DNA from: Magnetospirillum sp. XM-1
Lineage (GTDB): Bacteria > Pseudomonadota > Alphaproteobacteria > Rhodospirillales > Magnetospirillaceae
NCBI RefSeq assembly: GCF_001511835.1
Contig: NZ_LN997848.1
Coordinates: 1,922,001 to 1,986,000 of the forward strand
Length of the DNA stretch: 64,000 nucleotides
Direction: 5' to 3'
Shown: positions 33,683 through 43,310 of the stretch, piece after piece
How positions within the stretch are numbered: position 1 is the stretch's first letter
Layout: each line of letters begins with the position of its first letter
Notes under the pieces: model-generated
The model's input: only the letters and a program-made list of their open reading frames with translations
What the model was told of the DNA's origin: nothing
Databases searched by the model: none
Program-made: the position numbers and the translations under genes

Positions 33683-34666
33683 CTAATCGGCGTCCTTGCC
33701 GAACCAGCTCATATTCAGCGGCGGCGACGATGGCGGCGGTGGGGCGGCCTTGGCGTTCCGCCGCCTGGCCTTCACCGCGTACATGCGGGTGTCGGCGAGG
33801 TGCAGCAGTTCGTCCACGCTCTGCCCGTCGGTGGGGAAGATGGCGGCGCCGCAGCTCAGGCCGATGCGGATGGAGTGGGCGTCGATGCAATACGGGTCGG
33901 ATTCGACCGCGTCGGCCAGGGTCTGGACCACCTGGCTCACCGACTGGGCCGAGGCGATTCCCGGCAGCACGGCCGCGAATTCATCGCCGCCCAGCCGCGC
34001 CAGGACATCGCTCTTGCGCGTGCTGCCCTTGATCCGCTCGGCCACCTGTTTCAGCAACTGGTCGCCCACCGAGTGCCCCAGCGTGTCGTTGATGGGCTTC
34101 AGGCCGTCCACATCCATGAACAGAACCGCCAACTGCTCGCGGTTGCGCCGCGCCTGCTCCAACAGGATGTCGATCTGCTCGACGAACAGGGCGCGGTTGC
34201 CCAGCCCGGTCAGGGGATCGCGCAGCGCCGCCGCCGTCAACTCCATCTCGCGGTTCTTGTGGTAAAGGGCGAAGGCCAGGGACTTGGCCATTTCATAGGG
34301 GTCGAGGCGGTCCTTGCGCAGGCAGTCCTGAGCCCCGTGGCGCAACGCGGAATAGACCCATTCCTTGCGTTCCTCGTCGGCCAGGAAGACAAGGGCGGTA
34401 TGGGCGCGGTTGCCGGTCTCGGCAAAGAAGCGGAAGTCGCCCTTGTGGCTTAAGCGGTAGTCGGCGAGGCACAGGTCGACGCCGTCGGCCTCGAGGCGGC
34501 GGAAGGCGTCCTCCACGGACGAGGCGTGGGTGACGTTGGCGCTGATGCCGCAGCCGCAGGCAATCAGCTCGCGGATGCGGGCGACCGACTCGCCGTCGTC
34601 ATCGACGATCAGTATCTCCAGGGGTCTGTGCCCCCCCTTCGGCGTCCGGCCTGCTGATCGGTTCAC
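33683..34666 (-). CDS. Receiver-GGDEF response regulator (diguanylate cyclase)
   Basis: 327 residues. Receiver domain about 15-130 with LEILIVDDDGES, phospho-acceptor in CLADYRLSH and a conserved Lys (CLRKDRLDP). GGDEF domain about 155-310 with an intact RLGGDEF and the I-site RKSD five residues before it. The C-terminus is a short Pro/Ser tail. The GTG at 34666 is preferred: AGGGGGA lies 7 bases upstream, whereas the ATG-led longer frame at 34759 has no ribosome-binding site. A phosphorylated partner kinase is needed; none is adjacent except the hybrid kinase 3 kb away. Confidence 0.88.
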   Translation of the reverse strand: MNRSAGRTPKGGHRPLEILIVDDDGESVARIRELIACGCGISANVTHASSVEDAFRRLEADGVDLCLADYRLSHKGDFRFFAETGNRAHTALVFLADEERKEWVYSALRHGAQDCLRKDRLDPYEMAKSLAFALYHKNREMELTAAALRDPLTGLGNRALFVEQIDILLEQARRNREQLAVLFMDVDGLKPINDTLGHSVGDQLLKQVAERIKGSTRKSDVLARLGGDEFAAVLPGIASAQSVSQVVQTLADAVESDPYCIDAHSIRIGLSCGAAIFPTDGQSVDELLHLADTRMYAVKARRRNAKAAPPPPSSPPLNMSWFGKDAD

Positions 34667-34871
34667 ATCGCCGTCCCCCTGTCGTCGGCCGATGTGGAAC
34701 TGCGCCATCGCCGGGAGTCGTAAATCGAGAAATACGCGCCAACACGGAATTGCTATCATCGAGGGTGCCTGATCCCGGCATCCGTCGCAAGCGGGTTCGG
34801 TACAATACGTAGATGGTGCCTCGGACGGGAATTCATATAATCAATTGGTTCTATGGAAAGGTTTTTTCGCC

Positions 34872-35711
34872 ATGGCCTCGCCCCGCTCCCGCTACCTGAC
34901 CGTCCTGGGGCGCGAATTCCACCTCACCGAATGGGGGGAGGAGGAGGCGCCGGCCCTGGTCATGTGGCACGGTCTGGCCCGGACCGGGCGCGATTTCGAT
35001 ACCCTGGCGGAGCATTTCTCCGACCGCTACCGGGTGATCTGCCCCGACACTTTGGGGCGCGGCCTGTCGGGCTGGTCGCGGGCGCCGACGCGGGACTACA
35101 CCCTGGCCGCCTATATGAAGCATGCCGAGGCGAACCTGGACGAACTGGGCGTCGGGGAAATGGATTGGATCGGCACCTCCATGGGCGGGGCCCTGGGCAT
35201 GCTGCTGGCGGCGGGACCGCTGAGGAGCCGCATGCGGCGGCTGGTGATGAACGATATCGGCCCCAGCCTCAATCCCTTCGCGGTGGAGCGCATCCGCGCC
35301 TACGTCACCCAGATTCCCCATTTTCCCACCATGACCGCGTTCGAGGACTTCCTGCGGCTGGTCTACAAGCCCTACGGCTTCCAGACCGACCCGGAATGGC
35401 GGCGCATGGCCGAAACCTCGGCGCGGCGCAGGGGCGACGGGCGCATCACCGTCCATTACGACCCGGCGGTGATGCGGGTGTTCGCCGCCTCGGCCGGCGA
35501 TTACGAGATATGGACCGAGTATGAAGGGGTGACCTGCCCCACCCTGGTGCTGCGCGGGGCCGAATCCGACCTGCTACTGCCCGAAGTGGCCGAGGAAATG
35601 ACCCGGCGGGGCCCCAAGGCCCGGCTGGTGACCATTCCCGGCTGCGGCCACGCGCCCTGCCTCAACGTGCCGGACCAGATCGCGGTGATCGAGGCATTCC
35701 TGGCGGAGTGA
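34872..35711 (+). CDS. Alpha/beta hydrolase
   Basis: 279 residues. The nucleophile elbow is WIGTSMGGALGM near residue 105, an oxyanion HG is in VMWHGLARTGRD near residue 32, and the catalytic His is in IPGCGHAPCL near residue 260; LVLRGAESDLLLP near residue 235 provides the acid. Related to 2-hydroxymuconate-semialdehyde hydrolases and esterases; the natural substrate is not evident. ATG 34872 has GGAAAGG 13 bases before; the TTG-led extension is less likely. It is convergent with the methyltransferase-like gene, stops directly adjacent. Confidence 0.9.
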   Translation: MASPRSRYLTVLGREFHLTEWGEEEAPALVMWHGLARTGRDFDTLAEHFSDRYRVICPDTLGRGLSGWSRAPTRDYTLAAYMKHAEANLDELGVGEMDWIGTSMGGALGMLLAAGPLRSRMRRLVMNDIGPSLNPFAVERIRAYVTQIPHFPTMTAFEDFLRLVYKPYGFQTDPEWRRMAETSARRRGDGRITVHYDPAVMRVFAASAGDYEIWTEYEGVTCPTLVLRGAESDLLLPEVAEEMTRRGPKARLVTIPGCGHAPCLNVPDQIAVIEAFLAE

Positions 35712-36398
35712 CTATCCCTTGGGCTGTTCCACCCTGAGGCCGGTCAGCACGAAGATGTCGCGGGCGGACAGCGGACCTTCGGGATTGAGCCGTCCGCCGG
35801 CCACCGCCTCGGGCTGGGGGCGCTTGCGGATGACCATCTCGATGGCCGCCTCGCCCACCGGGGTCAGGGTCTGGTCGAAGCGCGGCAGGCGGTGGCGGTA
35901 GCTGCCCTCCAGGACCTCCAGGCGGCGCAGTTCGGCCTGGATGCCCAGCGCGGTCACGGTCTCCAGCAGGTTGACCGAGACCGGGCTCCACGATTTCGGC
36001 TTGAACGGGGTGAAGGTCCAGCGATGCTCGGGATTGTGCCGCGACGGCCAATGGCCCTGCTCGTACATGTCCTCGTCGGGGACCAGCACCACCAGATGGC
36101 CGCCGGGTTTGAGCACGCGCAGCCAATGGCGCAGCGCCTCCAGCGGCGAGGCCATCTTCTGCAGGATGAAGGCGGCATGCACGAAGTCGAAGGTCGAATC
36201 CGCCAGCCCGGTCAGGTGCTGCAGGTCGCCGTCGACGATGTCCCAGATCTTGCAGGCGGTCATGGCGGGGAACTGCTCGCCGTAAAGCGAAAGCGGATCG
36301 GTCCCGTTGCCGATGTCCAGGCCCTGGCCGACGAAATAGCGGGTGATGAATTCGGGCTGGCGGACCCGGCGGGCGACGGACTTGCTGGTTTCCTTCAA
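35712..36398 (-). CDS. Methyltransferase-like protein next to the ABC genes
   Basis: 228 residues. A type-11 methyltransferase core: a degraded motif I QGLDIGNGTDPLSLYG near residue 25, and FDFVHAAFILQKMASPLEALRHWLRVLKPGGHLVVLVPDEDMYEQ near residue 80 with the typical 'LKPGG' block. The Gly-rich loop is unusual (DIGNGTDP instead of DxGCGxG). The product appears to modify a small or lipid acceptor, unknown. A TTG at 36398 follows GGAG by 8 bases and begins 4 bases after the DctP-like gene's stop, so the two are coupled. Confidence 0.75.
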   Translation of the reverse strand: MKETSKSVARRVRQPEFITRYFVGQGLDIGNGTDPLSLYGEQFPAMTACKIWDIVDGDLQHLTGLADSTFDFVHAAFILQKMASPLEALRHWLRVLKPGGHLVVLVPDEDMYEQGHWPSRHNPEHRWTFTPFKPKSWSPVSVNLLETVTALGIQAELRRLEVLEGSYRHRLPRFDQTLTPVGEAAIEMVIRKRPQPEAVAGGRLNPEGPLSARDIFVLTGLRVEQPKG

Positions 36399-36402
36399 CG
36401 CA

Positions 36403-37401
36403 TCACTCCACGGCGTGTATCTTGTCCAGAAGCTCGGCCCCGCCCGGCACATGGTCGCGGAACGACTTCCAGGCGGTGCGCCGGGCCAGCTTATGCCAGG
36501 ATTCCATGGCCTCGTCGTCCAGCTTGACCACGTCCACCCCGGCGGCGATGAAGTTTCCGGCCAGGCGGCGTTCCAGCAGCGACAATGCCGTAACGAGGTT
36601 GGCCTCCGCCTCGTTGGCCGCCGCGTGCAGCGCCTGGCGCTGGGCGTCGCTCAAGGAATCGTAGCGGCGCTTGGACACCATGATCGGCTCGTACAGGTAC
36701 CACATGGCGCCGCCCGAGCCGGGGACGGTCAGGCAGGCGAACTTGCGCTCCATGCGCAGCGACAGCAAGGTCGCCGCCGAGGTGTTGGCGATGTCGATCA
36801 GGTCGTTGCTGACCAGGGTACCCAGCGCCTCGGACGTGGTGACGGGGACCGGCACCGCGCCTGCTCCGGCCCAGTATTCGCTCATGAAGCGGCCGATGGT
36901 CCGTGCCCGGAGGCCCTTGGCGTCGGCCGGATTGAGCACGCAGCGCTGGCGTGTGGCATAGGCGCCGGGGATCCAGGAATCGGTCAGAATGACCACGCCC
37001 GCCGCCTCGATCTGGCGCTTGAGGTCGCGCATGGCGGGCGAGGCGGAGATGCGCCCGGCCTGGGCGCGGCTGCGGATCATGGTCGGCAGGGACAGCACGG
37101 CCAACTGGGGCATGCGGTCCAGCAGGTAATCCACCGGCATGAACACCATGTCGATGTTGCCGCCGGTCAGCGCGCTCCACTGGTCGCCGGGTCGCAGCAG
37201 CGAGGCGGCGGCGTAAAGACGGATGGTCAGCCCCTGGGGTTCCATGGCCTGCGCGATGGAGCGCATGGCGTCGTCGCGCAGGTCGCCGGGCGGAAACTGG
37301 TAGGACGCGTTCCAGGTCTCGGCCCGGGCGGCGGCCGTCAGGGCCAGCATCGCACAGGCTCCCGCCGCCAGTTTCAATAGAATACGCCTTGGAACTGCCA
37401 T
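36403..37401 (-). CDS. TRAP-type (DctP family) solute-binding protein
   Basis: 332 residues with a signal peptide of about 27 residues ending ARA. ETWNASYQFPPGDLRDDAMRSIAQAMEP, SLPTMIRSRAQAG and the later EALGTLVSNDLIDIANTS plus AMWYLYEPIMVSKRRYDSLSDAQRQAL are DctP family blocks, the last near residue 250. DctP proteins normally feed DctQ/DctM membrane subunits, which are absent here. Instead an ABC ATPase gene ends 59 bases upstream on the same strand, so this protein may act with another transporter or as a sensor. ATG 37401 follows a G-rich ribosome-binding site. Confidence 0.85.
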   Translation of the reverse strand: MAVPRRILLKLAAGACAMLALTAAARAETWNASYQFPPGDLRDDAMRSIAQAMEPQGLTIRLYAAASLLRPGDQWSALTGGNIDMVFMPVDYLLDRMPQLAVLSLPTMIRSRAQAGRISASPAMRDLKRQIEAAGVVILTDSWIPGAYATRQRCVLNPADAKGLRARTIGRFMSEYWAGAGAVPVPVTTSEALGTLVSNDLIDIANTSAATLLSLRMERKFACLTVPGSGGAMWYLYEPIMVSKRRYDSLSDAQRQALHAAANEAEANLVTALSLLERRLAGNFIAAGVDVVKLDDEAMESWHKLARRTAWKSFRDHVPGGAELLDKIHAVE

Positions 37402-37460
37402 GTCCGCCCCCCCCAGAGCATCCCCTGCGACAGTGCAGCACGTTCGGGAGTTCGGGGCAA

Positions 37461-38819
37461 CTATTCCCGCAGGTCTTCGCCCTCGCGGGCCTCTTCCTCG
37501 GCTTCCATCTCCTCGACCACTTCCTCGGGCAGCATCAGCACGCCGGCATTGTAGTCGTAGTCGAAGATCTCGGCGTAGCGGCCCCAGGTGATGGCGGTCT
37601 CCAGCACGCGCTCGGCCTCGTCGTCGGTGAGGTAGTCCTGCAATTCCTGCAAGAAGCGGTCTTCCGGGGCGCGGTGGTCCTTGCGCTCGTCCAGCACCCG
37701 GCGGATATGGGCGGCCAGCGGGATGTTCTTGACCAGGGATTCGGCGAACAGGTCCTTGCGCGCCGCGTCGTCGGCCTCGACGAAGGCCTGGCCGGCGGGG
37801 GTGACGAAGATGTCGCCCGCCGCGATGCGGGCCAGCCCCAGGACGCGCAGGCCCTCGAACAGGTGGAACAGCTGGTCGTCTTCCAGCTCCGTCTCCTCGG
37901 CCAGCTGCGGCAGGTCGGCGCGGCCGTTGAAGGGGGCCTCGGCGATGGTCTCCATCAGGCCGGCCATCTTGCCCGGCGTGGTGTCGGGCAGGCGGTAGCC
38001 CAGCGTCAGCTGCTCGGCCATGCCCAGGCCGCCGCCGCGGACGTTGGCGGTCATCAGGGTGTAGACCTCGTCGACGATCTGGCGGAAGGCCGGCGATTCG
38101 GTGTCGCGCGGCCGGGGCAGGTTGACGCGGATCTCGGCCCGCACCCGCCCGGGGTCGGACGAGAACACCAGGACGCGATCGGCCATGGAGACCGCTTCCT
38201 CGATGTTGTGGGAGACCAGCAGGATGCCCTTGGTGGGGATCTTGCGCTCGTCCCACAGTTCCAGCAGATCCTCGCGCAGCGTTTCCGAGGTCAGCACGTC
38301 CAGCGCCGAGAACGGCTCGTCGAGCAGCAGCACGTCGGGGCGCATCACCAGGGCGCGGGCGAAGCCGACGCGCTGGCGCATGCCGCCCGACAATTCCTTC
38401 GGGTACGCGCTTTCATAGCCGCCCAGGCCGATCAGCTCGATGGCCTCGTTGGCGCGGTCCTCGCGTTCGGCCTTGGCCACGCCCGCCGCCTCCAGGCCCA
38501 GCTCGACGTTCTCCTCAACCGTCAGCCAGGGGAACAGGGCGAAGGACTGGAACACCATGGAGATGCCCTTGGCCGGACCGGTCATGGTCTGGCCCCGGTA
38601 CTTGACCTCGCCGCCATTGGCCTTGATCAGCCCGGCCATGATGCGCAGCAGCGTGGATTTGCCCGAACCCGACTTGCCCAGAAGGGCGACGATCTCGCCT
38701 TCCTCCAGCTTGAAGTCGACGCCTTCCAGCACGGTGCGCTCGTGGCGCTCCGGGGTGCGGAAGGACTTGCGCACGCCCCTCAGGTCGAGCAGGGCGGTGG
38801 GGATGGTGTTGTCTGCCAT
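37461..38819 (-). CDS. ABC transporter ATPase with AAA-associated C-terminal domain
   Basis: 452 residues. The ABC domain, about 8-250, has Walker A LLGKSGSGKST, signature LSGGMRQRV, Walker B VLLLDEPFSALD and a switch His in VSHNIEEA. It is closest to the nitrate/sulfonate/taurine group. The C-terminal 190 residues are the AAA-associated domain found in a subset of these transporters, ending in a very acidic tail EEVVEEMEAEEEAREGEDLRE. It lies 12 bases downstream of the permease gene. The transported substrate is not evident; cation or anion cofactors of the nitrate/bicarbonate group are candidates. Confidence 0.9.
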   Translation of the reverse strand: MADNTIPTALLDLRGVRKSFRTPERHERTVLEGVDFKLEEGEIVALLGKSGSGKSTLLRIMAGLIKANGGEVKYRGQTMTGPAKGISMVFQSFALFPWLTVEENVELGLEAAGVAKAEREDRANEAIELIGLGGYESAYPKELSGGMRQRVGFARALVMRPDVLLLDEPFSALDVLTSETLREDLLELWDERKIPTKGILLVSHNIEEAVSMADRVLVFSSDPGRVRAEIRVNLPRPRDTESPAFRQIVDEVYTLMTANVRGGGLGMAEQLTLGYRLPDTTPGKMAGLMETIAEAPFNGRADLPQLAEETELEDDQLFHLFEGLRVLGLARIAAGDIFVTPAGQAFVEADDAARKDLFAESLVKNIPLAAHIRRVLDERKDHRAPEDRFLQELQDYLTDDEAERVLETAITWGRYAEIFDYDYNAGVLMLPEEVVEEMEAEEEAREGEDLRE

Positions 38820-38831
38820 GGCCCGCTCCTT

Positions 38832-40571
38832 CTAATCCAGACGCAGCCGCTCGGCGGCCAGCATGTAAAGTCGCCGCCACAGGAAGCGGTTGAAGCCCAT
38901 CACGAACAGGCACATCACCGCGATGCCCAGCGCGATGCGGGGAAAGTCGCCGTCCGAGGTGGCCCGCGCGATGTAGGAGCCCAGCCCCACCGCCTCCAGC
39001 CGCGTGTCGCCCCAGCTGACCAGTTCCGACACGATCGAGGCGTTCCACGAGCCGCCCGAGGCGGTCACCGCCCCGGTGACGTAGGACGGGAAGATGGCGG
39101 GCAGGATGAACTTCTTCCACCTGAGCCAGCCCGACAGGCCCAGATTGCCCGCCGCGTCCTTCATGTCCTGGGGGATGGCGGCGGCCCCGGCGATGACGTT
39201 GAACAGGATGTACCACTGGGTGCCCAGGATCATCAGCGGGCTGGTCCACACGTTGACGTTGGCGTCGAAATGGACGATCAGCACCACCGCCACCGGGAAC
39301 ATCAGGTTGGCGGGGAAGGCGGCCAGGAACTGGGCGATCCACTGGACGTTCTGGGCCACCACCGGCCGCTGGCCGATCCACACGCCCACCGGCACCCAGA
39401 TCAGCGAGGCCAGGCTGATCAGGATGACCACGCGCAGCGCGGTGGCGATGCCGTAAAACAGCACCTGGCCCACCTCCATCAGTCCGATGGAGCCGTGAAT
39501 GAACAGCCCGACCTCGACCAGCGCGCCCGCCGCCGCCACGATCAGCAGCCCGTCCCAGGCGCGTTCGGCCCAGGACGGCAGGGTCACCATGTGGATGGGG
39601 GCGCTATGGAACAGCGCGGCCTCCTCGCGGCGGCGCAGCAGGCCGGTGAAGCGATCCCACAGGGCGGCCGGCAGGCGGGCCAGGAAGCGCGACAGGCGGC
39701 CGCGCTGCAGCAGGGTCAGCAGCCAGGATTCCGGCTGCTGTTCGCCGGGGGCGGAATCCACCTTGAACTTGTCGGCCCAGGCCACCAGCGGGCGGAACAT
39801 CAGCTGGTCGTAGATGACGATGCCGGCCAGCACCGCCAGCATGGCCCAGCCGATGGCCGCCAGATTTTCCTCGGCGATGGCCAGCGCGATGTAGGAGCCG
39901 ACGCCGGGCAGGGCGATGCTCTGGCCCGACACCGAGATGGCTTCCGACGCCACCACGAAGAACCAGCCGCCCGACACGCTCATCATCATGTTCCAGACCA
40001 GGCCGGGCATGGCCCAGGGCAGTTCCAGGCGCCAGAAGCGCTGCCACGGCGACAGGTGGAACATCTCCGAGGCTTCGATCAGGTCGTTGGGCACCGTCTT
40101 CAGCGAGGAATACAGGCTGAACGTCATGTTCCAGGCCTGCGAGGTGAAGATGGCGAAGATGGCGGCGCATTCCACCCCCAGCAGGTTGCCGGGGAACATG
40201 GCGATGAAGCCGGTGACCGTGATGGACAGGAACCCCAGGATCGGAATCGACTGCAAGATGTCGAGGATGGGGATCAGGATCTTTTCCAGGGCCGGCACCT
40301 TGGCCGCCAGGGTGGCGTAGACCAGGGTGAAGGCCAGCGAGGCGGCCAGGGCGGCGGCCATGCGCAGCGCGCTGCGCAGCAGGTAATAGGGCAGGCCGGC
40401 AGGGTCCAGCGACAGGGCCAGCTTCTCTCCCACATCATAGGGCGTGGTCATCTGCGCGCCGCCATAGGCCAGCAGGGCCAGCAGCGCGAAGATCATCGGT
40501 ATGATCGCCAGATCCCAGAAATTGGGCTTGAGTTCCGGCGCCACCGCGACTGTGGGAAGGCTCCAACGCAT
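38832..40571 (-). CDS. Fused double ABC permease
   Basis: 579 residues with two BPD_transp_1 halves. The first, about 20-260, has ILDILQSIPILGFLSITVTGF and EASEMFHLSPWQRFWRLELPWAMPGL (the EAA loop); the second, about 330-570, has ILISLASLIWVPVGVWIG and DAAGNLGLSGWLRWKKFILPAIFPSY (second EAA loop). Two permease domains in one chain and one ATPase form the core. No periplasmic ABC-type binding protein is visible. In many proteobacteria this pair occurs without one, which is an open question of how substrate is recognised. Confidence 0.92.
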   Translation of the reverse strand: MRWSLPTVAVAPELKPNFWDLAIIPMIFALLALLAYGGAQMTTPYDVGEKLALSLDPAGLPYYLLRSALRMAAALAASLAFTLVYATLAAKVPALEKILIPILDILQSIPILGFLSITVTGFIAMFPGNLLGVECAAIFAIFTSQAWNMTFSLYSSLKTVPNDLIEASEMFHLSPWQRFWRLELPWAMPGLVWNMMMSVSGGWFFVVASEAISVSGQSIALPGVGSYIALAIAEENLAAIGWAMLAVLAGIVIYDQLMFRPLVAWADKFKVDSAPGEQQPESWLLTLLQRGRLSRFLARLPAALWDRFTGLLRRREEAALFHSAPIHMVTLPSWAERAWDGLLIVAAAGALVEVGLFIHGSIGLMEVGQVLFYGIATALRVVILISLASLIWVPVGVWIGQRPVVAQNVQWIAQFLAAFPANLMFPVAVVLIVHFDANVNVWTSPLMILGTQWYILFNVIAGAAAIPQDMKDAAGNLGLSGWLRWKKFILPAIFPSYVTGAVTASGGSWNASIVSELVSWGDTRLEAVGLGSYIARATSDGDFPRIALGIAVMCLFVMGFNRFLWRRLYMLAAERLRLD

Positions 40572-40673
40572 TCCGGCCGTTCCGGTTCGGGTTGAGTGCG
40601 CCCCTCATAGCCTGCCCGACCCGCCCTTGTCGAGACGGGAAACCTTTACAAGACCGTGACAGTCAGGCCGACG

Positions 40674-41165
40674 TCAGCCCCGCTCCAGAACCACGAAGTC
40701 GAAGGGAGGATCGCCGGGATTGGAACGGCGCAAGGTTTCCCGCCAAAGGGAGCGGTCGAGAGGGGGGAAAACCGTGTCGCCCTCATAGGCGCGCCTGATC
40801 TCGGTCAGATACAGGCGCCCGGCCCGGGGCAGGGCCTCGGCGAACAGGGCGTTGCCGCCGATCACCATCAGTTCGGCCGCCTCGGGGGCCAGTCGGGCCG
40901 CCAGGGCAAGCGCCTCGTCCAGGCAATGGGCCGTATGCGCGCCCTCGGCCCGCCAGTCCGCCTGGCGGGTCACCACGATGTTGGGGCGCTTCGGCAGCGG
41001 GCGGCCGATGGAGTCCCAGGTCTTGCGGCCCATGATCACCGGCTTGCCCAGCGTGTTCTCCTTGAACCACTTCAGGTCCTCGGGGATGTGCCAGGGAAGC
41101 TGGTTGTCCTTGCCGATCACCCCGTTGGCGGCGACGGCGACGATGATTGAAACGCTTGGACTCAT
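40674..41165 (-). CDS. folA: Dihydrofolate reductase
   Basis: 163 residues, the standard length. Signatures: [45 protein letters not shown], with the catalytic acid in PEDLK (about residue 30) and the NADPH-binding [10 protein letters not shown], plus [12 protein letters not shown] near residue 95. Reduces dihydrofolate made by thymidylate synthase. ATG 41165 overlaps the thyA stop by 4 bases, the classic thyA-folA coupling. Confidence 0.97.
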   Translation of the reverse strand: MSPSVSIIVAVAANGVIGKDNQLPWHIPEDLKWFKENTLGKPVIMGRKTWDSIGRPLPKRPNIVVTRQADWRAEGAHTAHCLDEALALAARLAPEAAELMVIGGNALFAEALPRAGRLYLTEIRRAYEGDTVFPPLDRSLWRETLRRSNPGDPPFDFVVLERG

Positions 41166-41956
41166 ACCGCCACCGGCGCGGCGATGTGGGGGTGGGACTG
41201 GTAGTCCACCACCTTGATGTCGTCCATGGTGAAGGCGAACAGATCCTTCACGTCGGGGTTCAATTCCAGCCGGGGCAGGGGCAGGGGATCGCGGCTCAAT
41301 TGCAGCTCCGCCTGCTCCATGTGGTTGGAATAGAGGTGGGCGTCGCCGAAGGTGTGGACGAAGTCGCCGACTTCCAGCCCGGTCACCTGGGCCATCATGT
41401 AGGTCAGCAGGGCGTAGGAGGCGATGTTGAACGGCACGCCTAAGAACACGTCGGCCGAGCGCTGGTAGAGCTGGCAGGAGAGTTTTCCCTCGGCCACGTA
41501 GAACTGGAACAGGCAGTGGCAGGGCGGCAGGGCCATGGATTCGATGTCGGCCGGATTCCAGGCCGAGACGATCAGCCGGCGCGAATCCGGGGTTTTCCGG
41601 ATCATCTCCACCACCTGGGTGATCTGGTCGACGGTGCGCCCGTCGGGGCAGGCCCAGGACCGCCACTGCTTGCCGTAGACCGGGCCGAGATCGCCGTTCT
41701 CGTCCGCCCATTCGTCCCAGATGGAGACCTTGTTGTCCTTGAGCCAGCGGGTGTTGGTGTCGCCCCGAAGGAACCACAGCAGCTCGACGAAGATGGAGCG
41801 GGTGTGGAGCTTCTTGGTGGTCACCAGGGGAAAGCCGGCGGCGAGGTCGAAGCGCATCTGGTGGCCGAACACGCTGGTGGTGCCGGTGCCGGTACGGTCG
41901 GTCTTGGTCACGCCCTCGGCGCGGATGCGGCGCAGAAGATCAAGATACTGCTGCAA
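41162..41956 (-). CDS. thyA: Thymidylate synthase
   Basis: 264 residues from a TTG start at 41956, equal to the common bacterial length. GGAGG lies 8 bases upstream, so TTG is better supported than the GTG at 41989. [14 protein letters not shown] matches the family start. Catalytic Cys: [15 protein letters not shown] near residue 145; [33 protein letters not shown] and [11 protein letters not shown] are the other conserved blocks. Converts dUMP to dTMP with methylene-tetrahydrofolate; the dihydrofolate product is recycled by the coupled FolA. Confidence 0.97.
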   Translation of the reverse strand: MQQYLDLLRRIRAEGVTKTDRTGTGTTSVFGHQMRFDLAAGFPLVTTKKLHTRSIFVELLWFLRGDTNTRWLKDNKVSIWDEWADENGDLGPVYGKQWRSWACPDGRTVDQITQVVEMIRKTPDSRRLIVSAWNPADIESMALPPCHCLFQFYVAEGKLSCQLYQRSADVFLGVPFNIASYALLTYMMAQVTGLEVGDFVHTFGDAHLYSNHMEQAELQLSRDPLPLPRLELNPDVKDLFAFTMDDIKVVDYQSHPHIAAPVAV

Positions 41957-42093
41957 GGGGGCGTGCCTCCGAACTGGGGTGGGCGGCACTGTAGCAGCGG
42001 CGCTTGCGCCGACGCAACGCCGCTTGCCCGCCTTCTTTCGCCACGCGTTGTCACGTTCTGGACGGAGACATTTGAACGGCTCTAGTCTAAGGT

Positions 42094-43305
42094 ATGGGGT
42101 CTTTCGGGAGTTTGCCCTTGGGTTTCGATACCAAGACCTTGTGGATGACGCTGGCCATCAGCAATCTGGTGTTCGGGGCGCTGATGCTCGCCCATGTCGG
42201 CCGCGCCTCCGACCGGTCCGCGTTGAGGATCTGGGCGGCCGCCCAGCTGCTCAAGGGGCTGGCCATCGGCCTGATCATCGCCAAGGCGGCGTTCGCCTAT
42301 CCCTGGAGCTTCGCCGGCAACCTGCTTTACATCGCGGGGCATTTCGTCGAGCTGGTGGCGTTCCTGTCCTATGCCGGGCTCGGCCGGCGGGTGCGGGGAG
42401 CGGCCTTGCTCTTCGCCGCCCTGATGGCGGCCTATCTGGGCGGCGTCGCCGCAGGGGCCAAGGCCGCCCACATGGCGGTGCTGTTCTCGTCATGCCTGTT
42501 CGTCCTGTTCAGCCTGAACGCCCTGGCGCTGTCGGCGTCGCGCCGCCGCCGGTCGTGGGTCCAGGCGGTGCTGGTGGCCAGCAACATCCTGATCGCGCTC
42601 ACCGCCCTGGTCCGCGCCGCCCTGGCGTGGTCCAGCCAGGCATGGGACCCGCAAAGCGCCGCCGTGGCCAACCAGGCCATGTTCGTGCTCGGCTACGTCT
42701 TCTCGCTGTGCGACGGCTTCTGCTTCCTGCTGCTGGTCAAGGAGGACGCCGACCGTTCGCTGCTGCGTCTGGCGACCACCGACCTGTTGACGGGCATCGC
42801 CAACCGCGCCCACTTTCTCGATCTCGCCGAGGATCGGCGGCGGCTGTGCCTGCGGTCGGGCCAGCCCATCGCCGTGATGATGATGGACGTGGACCATTTC
42901 AAGCGGATCAACGACCGGTTCGGCCACGCCGTCGGCGACGACGTCCTGCGCCGGGTGGGCGGCGTGCTGCGCGAGCATCTGCGCGACGTGGACGTCTGCG
43001 GCCGGCTGGGCGGCGAGGAATTCGCCGTGGTGCTGCCCGGAACCACCGTGGCGGCGGCCCTGCCGGTGGCCGAGCGGCTGCGGACGGCGCTGGCCGGGGC
43101 GGCGGTGGAGACGGCCAATGGCCCGGCCACCGTCACGATCAGCATCGGCATGGCCGAGCTGGGCGGCGACCGAACCCTGGAGCAGGCCATGTCCGAGGCC
43201 GATCAGCGACTGTACCGGGCCAAGGCCGAGGGCCGCGACCGGGTGGTGGCGGTTTCCGAAACGAATCCCGACAGGACTGGCGCTTCGCTCACGCCCGCTT
43301 TATAG
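42094..43305 (+). CDS. Membrane diguanylate cyclase
   Basis: 403 residues. Seven or so hydrophobic segments from about 16 to 220 form an integral membrane sensor module ([17 protein letters not shown] ... [17 protein letters not shown]) with no named domain. The GGDEF domain, about 235-390, has [12 protein letters not shown], an active RLGGEEF and I-site RDVD five residues before it. It should make c-di-GMP and be product-inhibited. Its stop is 5 bases from the ssrA region, so the tmRNA promoter must lie in or just after its last codons. Confidence 0.9.
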   Translation: MGSFGSLPLGFDTKTLWMTLAISNLVFGALMLAHVGRASDRSALRIWAAAQLLKGLAIGLIIAKAAFAYPWSFAGNLLYIAGHFVELVAFLSYAGLGRRVRGAALLFAALMAAYLGGVAAGAKAAHMAVLFSSCLFVLFSLNALALSASRRRRSWVQAVLVASNILIALTALVRAALAWSSQAWDPQSAAVANQAMFVLGYVFSLCDGFCFLLLVKEDADRSLLRLATTDLLTGIANRAHFLDLAEDRRRLCLRSGQPIAVMMMDVDHFKRINDRFGHAVGDDVLRRVGGVLREHLRDVDVCGRLGGEEFAVVLPGTTVAAALPVAERLRTALAGAAVETANGPATVTISIGMAELGGDRTLEQAMSEADQRLYRAKAEGRDRVVAVSETNPDRTGASLTPAL

Positions 43306-43310
43306 TGGGG

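Noticed and set aside
36403..38256. 617-residue start for the DctP-family protein
   Set aside because: The upstream extension lies inside the ABC ATPase gene in another frame; a clean signal peptide begins at 37401.
37389..40595. 1068-residue frame on the + strand opposite the ABC genes
   Set aside because: Composition-driven shadow of GC-rich codons: very rich in Gln, His and Gly, no domains, and it spans two well-supported genes on the other strand.
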